NCBI GenBank assembly: GCA_026874595.1
Contig: CM049318.1
Location: 29,226,956-29,290,955 of the forward strand
Direction: 5' to 3'
Origin: Sipunculus nudus
Taxonomy: Eukaryota > Annelida > Sipuncula > Golfingiida > Sipunculidae
Length of the DNA: 64,000 bases
Shown here: positions 43,280 through 55,600 of the stretch, in pieces
How positions within the stretch are numbered: position 1 is the first letter of the stretch
How the letters are laid out: each line of letters begins with the position of its first letter
The notes under the pieces: generated by a model
Databases searched by the model: none
The model's input: only the letters and a program-made list of their open reading frames with translations
Told to the model about the DNA's origin: nothing
Program-made: the position numbers and the translations under genes

Positions 43280-45240
43280 AGAGAACTTCAAATGCGTGAA
43301 GCGATTTATTCATAAATACAATAAGAGACGCCAAATTATTCACTATTTTACATACATAGTATGATTAATCTCATAAATTTGTTTTTGCCTTACTACTTTG
43401 TTAACGTGCTCTATTATTTGAAAGTACATATACCTATGCGACATCATGCTCACCAATACAACAGTTGAACTATGTGACTCTTTTTTTGCGCATAAGGTTC
43501 TGTATTTATCATTGAATAATGACTAATGTTTGTTAATGCCTGGGTCGAGGTTTTATGAACCATCATCTCCGATTATTGCTCATTTGTCACTTTTTTTTGT
43601 TTAAATTTTGTTTATATCAAGCCATATCACGTATCACGTTAACGGTTAATTATACGATTTTATCTTATAATTATTTTTTTCACGCACAAATAAACAGTAG
43701 CTAAAATGTGCAGGAATTTGTAAGAAACAGTTGTAACTAAGAATGTGAGACAGATGCTTCCGGGACAATAAACCACATGTTTCATGTGGCAATTCAGACA
43801 ACTGTGTACCTCATGCAGCTAGTAACAGCATTTTCGTCATAACACAGGGTGGCTGTTCCGCGAACCTTGCACTATATGGTAAATTTATTTTCATCATATT
43901 ACAGGGGTGGTGAGTCGGAGGTTGAGCATTTTACCACATCTTGTTTAATTAATCGTTATAACACTTCTCAAATATAAATGAATTAGGCTAACACAAAACT
44001 CTTAAAGCGTATTCGACCGCAAATATACCAATATGTCAGGAAATATTCAAGCAAAACGTGTTTTTGTCCATCAGCGAGAAAGATTATGGGCGCTGTAGGA
44101 CATCTGCATGGGCGCTTCTCGAAGTGTCTTCTTCCCAAATATTGACACTGTATTTGTACAACGTTTGCTCGGAAATCTGTTCTCATTTTTGATTCCCAAA
44201 CCCCATTTCCTTTGCCGAAATTTTTGTGAAAATGACATTTTTGTTTGCCGAGTTTAGAGGCCTGTAATATCTATTGAGCTACTCATTTGACACTGCTATC
44301 ATACAGAAATATAAAGTAGAGGCAAAAAGCTTTCCATAAAAGTATGATAGAATTTGTCACCTTTCTGATACCAATATCCCCAAAAAGGCTACCTTGCCCA
44401 TGGACTAATAATTATCGGCGTTAATCACAAAGACCAAAAATGAAATATTTGGGAAAGGACATTATACGAGAGATATTTGAAATATGAATACAAGAGTTAA
44501 AATAGAGCAAATGACATAAGTGAAAATAAAGAAGACAATTTAAATAAAATATTAGGTCCATCTGACCCGCACATGCACACGTTAGAGCAAACCGAGAAAC
44601 CTGGTGAAAAACAATGAAACTGCTGCCCTGTCCGGCCTCTATCAAGATAGACGTTAGTTTAAGGCAGTATTTTATTAGATCAATTTGATGTTTTACATGA
44701 TTACGTATTGAAACAGGCAACCATGTAAGACCAGGTAACTGGTCCAGGAAATACGTTAAGCGCGGAATGGTTTTCATGAAGTCAATTATCCCAGAAGGTG
44801 ATAACAAGGCGAGGGGAAGAGACTCCAAATCCACAGAGTAAAGCAGGCCCTATGACGACGCTGCATTTCAACAGGAACTCTATTTATAACAAACAACTTT
44901 TAAAATATGTAAAGTTCAAAGTTCAAATATAAGTTCAAAGTGGCATTTCTGCAACAATGAGAGTTACATATATATATATTATATAAGTAATTCCCTGTAA
45001 GTAATTACTTTATACGATTAATCAGGCCTAATACCCTGTTCGATACTTATTCGTAAAAAGTCAAGTAAAGCGGCAAGACGCAGCAAATTATCACTCGGGC
45101 TTAAAGACCGTAAACAAAATTATGGCAACTGGCAAAAAGAGTTGGACACTGCAGGACTGAGGGCCTGGATGTCCCTTAGAATCTAGTTTTTAAGTTACAT
45201 TAAACACCAGTGACTGTAACTGAAGTGGCATAACGTTAAA
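43280..45240. repeat. 3' flank block of copy B, duplicated at 57.7-58.2 and 61.8-62.4 kb
   Basis: 43280-43540 matches 61810-62080 (AAATGCGTG-AGCGATT, TGCGACATCATGCTCACCAA-type phrases). 43840-44480 matches 57710-58200 (CGAACCTTGCAC, GGCGTTAA-CACAAAGA, TGAAATATTTG). 45080-45230 matches 62280-62400 (GGCAAC, GGAGTTG-AC, ACATTAAACA). No gene is visible within it. Confidence 0.65.
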
Positions 45241-45271
45241 TTCTGCTATTCGAAGTTCATATTAACAATAG

Positions 45272-48200
45272 TTAGATTTTTGACGCCATCTGAAATTTAA
45301 AATCCTCTGCTGATAGCTCAGGATCAAGAAACGTCCCGTGAACAATCATGTTTGCCGCGAGACGTCCGATCTCGTCACATGACTTGGCCGCTCCCCCATT
45401 CCCACCAATGGCCACACCCAGCCTCATTGTGACCATGTCGATGTAAGGGCGTCCGTTCGGTGTCACTGTTTTCACGCATGTATCAGTAGACACGGATACA
45501 GGAATGAAACCTAAATATTACAAATCATCCCCTAAAGAGACATATACCATGAGGAAAAGATTATTCATCAATAGTTATATACATTTTGTCATTGATTTAA
45601 CGTCAATTTAGGTATCAGTCTTATGAATGGATCCATCAAATTTCTATATGTATATCTGAATACAATACTTAAAGCAAAATTAGGAACTATATTTTTTATC
45701 AGAAATGATAGCAGTGTTATATATTATCTAAAATAATAATGACTAATTGCAGACATGCTGATTAGGAGCGCTGGTAGGGTTACTTATATGTCAGTTTAAG
45801 TACTAAAAAAAAGGAAATTGGGCGATGATTGCAAGATGTGTGCAAGGTATTGCATGAAGGGTTTTAATAAATGCTATAACTAATTCTTTAAAGTTATGCA
45901 ATAAGTGATTCACTGCGTTACCATTGCAAAATAGAGCACTGACTTGGTAGTATTTCCTTGAGTACTTTAAGCAGTCTGTCCCGTCCCTCTTTAGGTGCCG
46001 GATGACAGTACCAGTGTTTCATGTCCCTCTCAGACATTTCCCCGCCATACCTCAGGTCGCCGGGGCCTATCTTTATATAATATTTACCTGAAAGAAGGAA
46101 CGGTCTCATGGTAGTATAAGGGAAATGTTATAATACTGTAGTTATCTTTTATGTGCGGTGGTTTCAAATTCGCGATATACCCTGTCCCTCTATGACCGCG
46201 AAATAGTAACCGCGTTGTCTTGAATGCTTATATACCCATGATCAAAAATTTATGAGGCTGCCGATAGTTAGCGACAGTTCAGATTAATCTTAAGCCACGT
46301 AGCGATGTCCATCGAACCTGGTGCGTATACTTGATATAATTCAGGGAGAAAAACGATATTATATATATTATAATATCGGTTCACTTAGACGCAAAACCCG
46401 TGACCCTTTGCAGGGATGTGCGGACATCTGCGGCCAGTTTTTCCTGCCCCCCGGTATATACATCACTGAAAAGTGTCAATGCCCGCCGCACAGTAATATT
46501 TAAAAATTACGTGTATGTATGCCAAGCTAGATGACAACCAATGCCGCTTAAAATGAATATTATTAGACGGTACTATTTCACATTGTGCCTTATTTAGTTA
46601 TTGTTAATGAATAAGATATGCCATCTTAATTAGTGAACGTAGCCGCGACGGTAGCACCCCCTTGTAACTGTATAAGGACTACCGAAATCATGACGCGCCA
46701 AACGATGTTTGATTGGCTAGTGATCCCGTGAATATTTAAATATATTTTAAAGATCACAGTTCATGATGGGGCCAAATTGCCGTATGAGAGTGGAATATGA
46801 TGTTTGGCTTCAGATTTAAACTTTAGAAAAATTGAATACAGTTCCTTTTTCTACCCTACGAAAGTAACATTCTCAAATTGTTCTGAGCACATCTCTGCCT
46901 TTGATCCTGCAACAAAGGGTCCTTCCTACAAGCATCCCTAGTTGGTTAAGCAGGTGATAGCTTGAGCACTGCCTATCATGACATGATTGGCCCTGTTAAT
47001 GTTCGTGATTTAACAGAACGTCATGATAGCCTGGTGATTTAATGATAAGTGAACTTTAACTGGAATCACAAGCTCCGTCTCCTGGTGAGGTATTCTGATA
47101 ATAAAAAGCTCTTAATATGGAATGAGATACAAATTAAAAATTTATTTATTTTTGTATAGAAAGTAATATAAATTTTCTTAGGTTATTAAAGGTTCCTGAT
47201 GATTTTAATGCTTTCAAGTATTAAATTTACTCATATGATATATGTAAAATGAAAAAAAAAATTATTCTTGAAAACATTAGTTTTATGTTTTCCATTATCA
47301 TACAAATCATGTATAAATTATCAAATTGTTGTGATAACGTACCGTCAGGGTACTCTATTGGAGGTAACATGTAACAGCCCCACCTTGCCCCCTCGACACG
47401 ACCCCGGTCACTTAACAGGCAAGGCATTCTCCTGAGAAGACACAAGAACAAGTGTCGTATCTGCTATAACTGAATAATATTTTAAACTAATTTGTTTAAA
47501 TTGTCATAAATATAAAAGCTTTCAGGAATATATGTATTTATCATTACACTTGCTTTTTCGCAAATGTCCTTTTAATGAAAAACGAAAAAAAAAAATTAAA
47601 TCTGAGGGACAATACGTGTTTTCTGCCTTACCAGAAACGTTTTCTGTCGGTATCGCTGACTTCAGCCAGTAACACGTAATTTGGAACCAACTTAAAATTT
47701 GGCTTGATACCAACCGGAAGTAGATTTTTGCATGATGTGAATGAACCTGTAGCTAGCAGCACCTTTTTGCACAGGAACTTCCGTCCAGTATCTGTTTGGA
47801 TCAGCAGTACTGAAGCTCCCTCTATGTTGACTTCCGTGACGTCATGTACTACGTCACGTATGACATCACAACCTTTCTTTCTTGCAACTAATAATTCTGC
47901 CTCTACCAGACGTCTAGGGTTAATGTAACCTGTGCAGCCATGGTGTAGGATTGCTTGTTCATTGTTATTAAAGTTGAAGTAGGCAAGGCTGTATTTAGAT
48001 TTTATTGCAGACCAGTTTGCTATTGTAGCTGGTACTTCTGTTTCCATGACGGTGCGAGCTGAATCAACACTAAATGGATCATCTACGGGTGCAACAGTTA
48101 GACACCCAACGTCTTCGTAAAAGGCGATACCTGATAATTAATGATATAATCACCTTATATAAGTAAATCATACAAAAATGGATGACAATGGTGATGATTA

Positions 48201-49635
48201 AATTCGACAAGGACTGATATTTTGAATGATTTAATAAATATCCATCTTCTGAACTATCATTGTGGCTTCCTTCTGGTAAGGATGATGCCACTTATTCGAG
48301 CTTATAAAAACTAATATAAAATACATTCCCAAACTGGGCAATAGAATTTAATTGAAAAAAAGTATAATGTGAGAGAATCTTCCTAATGATAATGTGCAAT
48401 TTAAACTGTGAAAATTACAAATAACAAGATACCTTTTAATTAAAAGTATATGTTAATGGAAAATGAAGAAACTATCCCTTTAAAACAAACTGTATGGTAA
48501 GAAAAAAAAACTTCTTTTCATAATTTTACAAATGTTGAATGAAAGCTGTCGGATATAGTTATTACTGACCATGAGACCATGTATTCTAAAACTTTGATTT
48601 CCAGGCCCGTAATGCCAATATTATTTTGTTTCATTTACTTTATATGTCGTCTTGCATAAGACTAGATACCATTTACAGCTTCTAGCGTAGAGTCGTGTCA
48701 AGTAGTGTCAATTTTAATTTCAAGAATGTCCTTTGGGTCAAACCACCTTATCCAAAAGGCAGAGTTTAAACCATACCTATCAGAAGCTAAGTGATAAAAC
48801 ACCAGATATCATTTAATGATAAATAAAGTCAGCACAATAAAACCCTGTGAATATAATTATTTAACACTTAATGATAAAATCTCTTATAGATAAATATTAT
48901 ACGCTAGCGAAGTGAAGTCCGCACCTGCCTGTCGCTCTATCTCCCTGTAACGACTGATGGACCGTTTGGCCAGGACTTGCCATACTCCCGGCAAAACTTC
49001 GTGTGTTATGCGACCTTGGTCAAAGTAGGCACCATATATTGAAATGCCGTCATCATGCGAGCGCTCCTACACGAAAATGAAACCACATAACACCGTGAAC
49101 TGAGCCGAAGGTAAATGTTCGAAGGTGAAATCTCAGAAAACATGAAGCTAAAAGTGAAGTTTTATGATAAAAATCCTTCCAACCTGATAAAGTATAAATA
49201 TTAAGCCAAGTGGTATTTGAAAAATATAGTACATGTTTATGTTGATTCAATTTTTTAAGTAACCATTAAAATCTAAGTTCTAGCTTAAAGGTGCCCGGTA
49301 GATCAAATCACAATAAGTGTTTGTCTGTTTTACTTGGAAGGGCTCTTTTTTGATATAGTAAAATTAAAACGTCCATATACTCCATCTATTTGTTAAGCAG
49401 GATTTATATTAGAGAGTTGGTTGACTGACCAAACCATTCATCTAAAGTTGCAAATAAGGAGCTCAACATCTTAAATACAATCCATTTCTACATTAGTATT
49501 GTTATCTTTTACCTTTGGCTCTTCTGGTCCGATGACACACACCTTGCTGTTCGGGCTGATCTCTGTCATATGACGTGCTGCAGCCGATCCGATCATTCCG
49601 GCCCCAATGATACATACATCGTAAAGAGTCTGCAT
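45272..49635 (-). CDS. FAD-dependent oxidoreductase (DAO fold), copy B, intact
   Basis: Same family and likely role as copy A. Exons in transcription order: 49635-49513, 49066-48925, 48130-47632, 47431-47343, 46087-45944, 45510-45272; 1236 bp, 411 aa. All phases match copy A; exons 2, 3 and 5 differ by -3, +12 and +6 bp, whole codons. Exon 1 reads YDVCIIGAGMIGSAAARHM (GxGxxG intact); exon 3 has KKVLLATGSFTS; exon 6 has RLGVAIGGNGGAAKSCDEIG. The exon 5 donor is GTCAGT, where copy A uses GTAAAA. ATG at 49633-49635 is chosen because it gives the same exon 1 length as copies A and F; an upstream in-frame ATG at 49657-49659 would add eight residues. Closer to copy C than to A across exons 4-6. Confidence 0.92.
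46310..46560. other. Intron 4 of copy B: short palindromic AT-rich stretch
   Basis: AACGATATTATATATATTAT followed by AATATCGGTT makes a compact inverted repeat near 46350-46380. I see nothing else in this intron (46088-47342). Confidence 0.4.
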
Positions 49636-50519
49636 TTTTTTTCTGTGAAACAAACACATATTTTCTTGCAGTTGTCACAGTAATTCAGTTGGGATGAACG
49701 GTTATTGTACAATACAGATGTGTTAGTCACAAGATGATAAACCTGACAATGTAGGGAAAATTGGCTTCTCTAACGGTAAAATTTCTGGATTGACATAAGA
49801 TGTATATTATGTACAGGTTCTGTTATATATACTAAAACTTATAATGTAATATCTCCTATTAGACCACGAGTTCGAGGTACATATATATTACTGGCCATTT
49901 TATTTAAGAAAACCGGCCATTGATTTGCCTGAAACTGTACAGCCTGTCATGTTTCTGCTTTAACTGGACAACCGACGAGGCGCTGGTTAGATGTTTACAG
50001 TCACAGGATTAAGCAACTTCCCGTTATGAATGAGCAGTTTTTAGTGTAGGCAACAGCTATAATTTCAGTTATTCCACCAGTATAAAGCTGTAGCTTTTGT
50101 ACCTTTTTGAACAGCCTACAAATGAATTATTTTATTTCCTGCGGTGAGTTAAAGTTTTTAGTATAACAAGATACTCAGGGCATGTGTGTCACAATTTCGC
50201 ACACTAATAGTGAAATTGAAAAATGTCTCTCGAATCTGCCTGAGACACATGTGAACCACAAATAAGATATACATCACAAACAATTGTTGTTTCCTGTGCG
50301 TTAATACCAAATAATTTATGTTAATTAGATATAGGATGTATTATTACCAATAACAACAACGAGAAAACCAAACCAATGATTGATGTACCTCACGAACGAT
50401 CCGATCATGAATATTAATATGACTTGTGACCTTCTGCCTACACGTAACAGATGTATATATCAGCATACTTAAGCTCTGTACATGTAAGCACACATATAAT
50501 CGTCTTTTGCATTCTTTAC

Positions 50520-50910
50520 GATCACACACCTTGTGGACTCTATATATTATTTATTATCTATATTCTGTAAAGAGCAATGCATATAATACATACAGAGATA
50601 ACATGGAGTCTTTACCTTGCAGCTTAATGCAGACAATATATCTTCCAACCCACTCATTGGTTGTGTACAAGAACACATATAACGCTACAGCTGGGAACTC
50701 GATAAGAAGAATATTTTGACTGAACTCATTATGTATTACAGCATGATGCACCTATTCTACTGATAAAAAACAGCACACGTGTATTCTAGTTACGAATAAA
50801 CTGAAGTCACATGACTAAGTGTTGATGCGATATCGGCGAGCACATATGCATACGTATCAAATAGCAAAGGTGTAAAAATAGGAGTACCAGTCACGTGACA
50901 AATGTAAACA
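50520..50910. repeat. 5' flank block of copy B, duplicated at 58.7-59.1 kb
   Basis: TATTCTGTAAAGAGCAATGC, ATGTATTACAGCATG, CACC-ATTCTAC, AAGTCACATG-CTAA and AGCAAAGGTGTAA occur in the same order and orientation at 58720-59050. It is broken off on the right by the LINE at about 50.95 kb. Confidence 0.75.
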
Positions 50911-50949
50911 GAAGGGCGAGCGTGAAACGGGGACACATTATCTCGCTGC

Positions 50950-53900
50950 ATAATTTATTCAAGTACTGAGCGGTATTGAACTGTGAAAAGAAACCAAAAG
51001 TTTGTTTTAGCGTGAAAACACAGGGAGAAATCCGAATTGAGCGGCAATCAGCTGATCAGCCACAACGAGCCATCAGTCGCATAGCAACCATAGAACCTAC
51101 AAACGACTCCAAGTTAACGCTTGAAGCTATCTCGAAAACATTCTCGCTTTCTGACAGGATAGAACAAAAAATTGTTAACTTGCATACACGTCTAGAAACA
51201 CTGGAGAACAGAATAAGTACCCTGGAAATGGACAATGACCACCATACGTGGCCATCGTCAAGACAAACTTAGCAAAAGTCAAAGAAGCAGGCCACAGCAA
51301 TCAGCTTGACAAAGGTATTAAATATTTAGAACATAAAGGGAAAAGCAAGATTATCAAACTCCTCAACCTACCGGAAATTCACGGGGAAACCAAAACAAGC
51401 CTCAAAACAAAAGCGACAGAGGTTTTGAAACATATAAACAAAGATCTTGATCAAGACCATGTGCACAATGCGTATCGGCTCAGAACAAAACAACAGCCGG
51501 AATCAGGTCAAGGTCAAGGCCGAAGCGACCCAGAAAGAGGATTGCCTGTTGGTCACACTGTCAGCCGAAAAGATGGTTGAAGGGATACTAAAAACATGGA
51601 AATAAAGCACTGAAATCCTACGAAACATGTAAATAATTGTTGTTGACCATGTCTGTAAATATACACAGGAGAAAAGGGAATCACACATAGAAAAAAGAGA
51701 CAAACTCAGGAAAGATGGACTTGTTGCTCTTATCCCCTTTACGAAACAGGTCAAACTCATAAAAGCAGGGGAATAAATGGAAAAACATCTTACCCTAAAG
51801 CAGCTGAACTTAAAATTCAGCAAAAAAAAAAACAAAAAAAAAAAACACCAGAAATAATGTAATCTCATTACGACAGAAAATCACTTATATTTATACCAGT
51901 AGGTCACTTATGAATGGACTTTTTATCATTCTAGTGACTCGACATTTGTTTTCAATAATATACATCCTTATAATTTAAGTTTAGATTTATATTCAAATTA
52001 TTCTTTGGTTGGATTTTAGCTAGGCCATAAGTTTAACAATACATCTACTGTATATATTTATATGAATTTACCTTACATATCACATCATCATTTATTATGC
52101 GGGGATTTAAGCAATAATAATACATACACAGGCACATCCAGGCAACTAATAGTATAAATAACATATCATATGACTTTTATACATTATGCAGTAATTCAGT
52201 GTAAATTATTTATGATAACAAGGACACTCAGCATCAAATTCAAGTATCCCCTTGAATTTGAATAATGGCAGGTGATCAGTATAAATTTCCAAACTAAGTG
52301 TCAATGTGCGTGGCATCAGTAATATGTAAGACATAGGAAACTCTTTGGTAAACAAAACATGACATGGGTAGAGTTGTAAGTTTCCTACGAGAAACTCATT
52401 CAGTAGGAAAGAGTGAAACATCTTGGCAAAATCAGTTGCGAGGTACATGATTTTTCTCGCATGGAACTAGTAAAGCCAGAGGAACCATTATATTAATTGG
52501 TGAAAAATTGCAATTCAAGTAAGTGAAATGTGTCTCTGACATAGAGGGTAGATTTGTAATTTAAATGCTTATATTCAGGAATGTCCATTTTTATAAGTCA
52601 ATGTTTATGGTCCAAACAGTGAGACAGAACAAGTACTGTGTGACCAAAAGATATTTAAATAATTGAAAATGAATATGACATAGACTGTAATACCTTAATT
52701 ATCTTGGGAGGAGACCTTAATATTTGTTCCTCCCCCTTGGATGCTCAAAGTGGTATCCAAACATTTAAATATAAAACAATTGTCCCAGTGAAAACAATAC
52801 TTCAAATATTTTATCTGTGTGATATATGGCGACTACGAAATCCAAATATCAAAGGATTTACTTGGAGGAGAATAAATCCACCTTCACAAAGTAGATAAGA
52901 CTATTTCCTTATATCAGTGACCTTGCAACCCTTTGTTACAAACTGTGAAATTATACCTTTTATGGAGACAGACCATTCAGCGGTATTACTTAAGCTTAGG
53001 ATTTTTGAAACGTCAATGAATCTGCACTCATACTGAAAATGTTATAATCCATTAGCTGATGACACCATATTTAAAACTAAATTAATAATGTATATATACA
53101 AATAGTGAAACAAAAAGCTTTTCAGACAAATATAAATGCTATACCAATTGTGACAAATATTACATATGAAAACTCGAAATAGCATACTCAAAAGAAGAAA
53201 GCACAGCTAAGAGGATAAAGCGGATATTCTTTGAAAAAGAAGTAAAGCAGCTAGAGAGTAATATTGGAGAGTGTAATGATATTAGTATCTTTGAAAATAC
53301 AAAGATTTATAGCAGAAAATTGAAGAATGTTATGATCTGATAACGGAGGGAGGGTAAAATTGTTAGATCCAGAGCTCAGTGGTATGAGCAGGGTGAGCGC
53401 AGCTCAACATATTTCTTTATCTTGAAAAGAGAAACCAAGAAATGACAGTTATAAAATAATTAATAGTAGAGTATGTAGAAACAATAGATCACAATTAAAT
53501 AATGTCGCATATTTATGAATACTATATGCAAAAGTTTTCAATATCTTCAGATATCACCTCTTGGGATGTGAAAAGTTCTTGGAAGGAATTTGTTGTTTAC
53601 CAGAACTCAGGATGAGGCCTTGAAGTATGAAGGTAACATCACTGTCACAGAGGTACTTTAATCTTTAAAAAAAGTATGCCAAATAATAAAACACCAGGGA
53701 TGATGGTAAAGCAAAAGAATTGTACTTGGGTATTTCTAATGAAGTAAGTTTGGCAATGAATGCTTGCTTAAATGAAGGGTATCACTTGGAACAGTTATCA
53801 GAGAGCTAAAAACAAATAGTTATTAAGCTTTTAGAAAAACCGGGAAAGGACAAAAGATATATAGAAGCCTGGATACCAATAAGCTTAATTAATGTTGACT

Positions 53901-54600
53901 GTAAGGTGTTTAATAAAATTTTAGTTTCACAATTGCGAAGGGTTTTGCAAAAATTGGTCACTCAGGTCAGAATGCTTTTGTTGCGGGCCGCTATATTGGA
54001 AATTCAGTTCGCTTAATCAGGAATATGACGGTAAATTGTGATACAGAACAGGAAGAAGCAATTCTTTTTGGAGCTGACATTAAAGCAGCTTTTGACGTAT
54101 TAAATCAGGTCTTCATGTTAAGTTTTCTAAAGACACTTGGTTGATGCCCGACGCCCATTAACTGGATAAACCTTTGCATAATAACATGAAAAACTATTAT
54201 TTACAATGGTTTTACAACACGATACATTTTGTTGTCCAGGGGTATTACACAAGGGGATCCAATATCCCCATATTTGTTTATATTAGTTTTAAAAGTGTTA
54301 ACACATCAAGTTCGTATAAATGAAAATATCCAAGGAGTCCATGTTGGTGAATATGAACTAAAAATTAAATGTTTTGTAAATGACATATTTTCCATCAGAA
54401 ACACAGCTTCATTTGAACATTTAATTAGCACTTTAAATCGGTATTTACAATTTTCTTCCCTGAATGTCAATTATAATAAACGTTAGGCAGCCTGGATAGG
54501 TGCAAGTAAACAAAGCACACTAGAACCAGTTAAGTGTAAATGGGCTAACCTGACAAAAGGAGCAATTACATCTCTTGGCATGTGGAAACGTATTATAAAG
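50950..54600 (+). mobile_element. L1-like non-LTR retrotransposon, degenerate
   Basis: ORF1 remnant (50976-51580, one frame change) has a coiled-coil-like stretch (IEQKIVNLHTRLETLENRIS) and then KIIKLLNLPEI and DHVHNAYRLRTK, as in L1-type ORF1. An AP-endonuclease remnant (about 52270-53030) shows FFSHGTS and RGTIILI in broken frames, GGDLNICSSPLDAQSG, CDIWRLRNPNIKGFTW, a stop, then METDHSAVLLKL. The reverse transcriptase (about 53650-54590) shows KIGHSGQNAFVAGRYIGNS, LFGADIKAAFDVLNQ, GITQGDPISPYLFILVL and CFVNDIF where the catalytic FADD is expected. Many stops; truncated at about 54590. It splits the duplicated 5' flank of copy B. Confidence 0.9.
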
Positions 54601-54659
54601 ATATCAGTAGATATCCGATATTCGAGACAACCGATATTCATTATATACAACCTTCTATA

Positions 54660-55600
54660 ACCTTAATTATTATCGATAAATACTGCACATGTATAGGGCC
54701 TATATTATAAAGTTCTCACAAATCTTTGCGTGAAAGAACAATACAAATATTATAATAGATTTATTTATTAAAAATATAAAAGGACATAATTTGCACATAA
54801 AAATAGGATTTGTGTAAATCAAGTAAGTGAAATGAGAGCCATACATCTATTTAAGCACATAGATCATCAAATGATAGGCTCAGATCATTTTCAGTTCAAC
54901 ACATCGGAATGTCTTTAAAAGGCAGTAATAGTCCTTTGCTTAATCATAGAACGCTCCTGGTCAGCAACAAAGTTCTCGATTCATCCGCGCTGTCTGACGA
55001 CTGTAACAGCTGCCGGAACTTGCGGCACATCTCAAGAGCCCCTCTAATGATTCCATTATGCTTGATTAATTAAACACTTTATTCTCGTTTCGAATTTAAT
55101 GTTTTGTTGCTGACAGAAGAAAGGCATGATCATTAGTGACTAATTGGCCAAACAGGTAAACAACGGACCAGGTATGTAAACTATCGATCCTGCTGAGAAA
55201 GGTCCTTGCCGGTATAAATTTTGTAACTGGTCATCACGGACGTATATATTTAGGTATGACTGAAGGAGCGTGCACAGCTTTTATCCAAACAAATCGGTTT
55301 GACCTTGAGTCGAGCGTCAGAGCCATCGCGTTTGATGGGTAAGAACCTTGCCCATCTGAATGGTCGGGCAATATATATTTATAAAAAAATATATTTATAT
55401 ATATATATATATATTCACGAGGTAATGTTTCGGGAAACCACGCATATACATGCACACAAAGTGGTAGGCTCTATTGAAAAGTTGTTTTATTATTATTAAG
55501 ATAGATCCATACACTCGGTGGCACTTATCCAATTTCGGAGAAAAATAACGAAACAAAAACTATATGTCATAGGACAGCTGGACAGACGTTATCCACGAAC
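54660..55600. other. Intergenic, no recognised feature
   Basis: Contains a short TA run at 55397-55415. A minus-strand stretch at 54940-55070 has biased composition (e.g. GALEMCRKFRQLLQSSDSAD) but no start or splice context, so no gene is called. Confidence 0.4.

Noticed and set aside
44421-44834. 137-codon minus-strand open frame
   Set aside because: Lies in a duplicated noncoding flank whose other copy (57.7-58.2 kb) does not keep the frame; no domain seen.
51503-51868. 121-codon minus-strand open frame
   Set aside because: Antisense to the LINE ORF1 tail and its A-rich stretches; phenylalanine-rich from poly-A complement.
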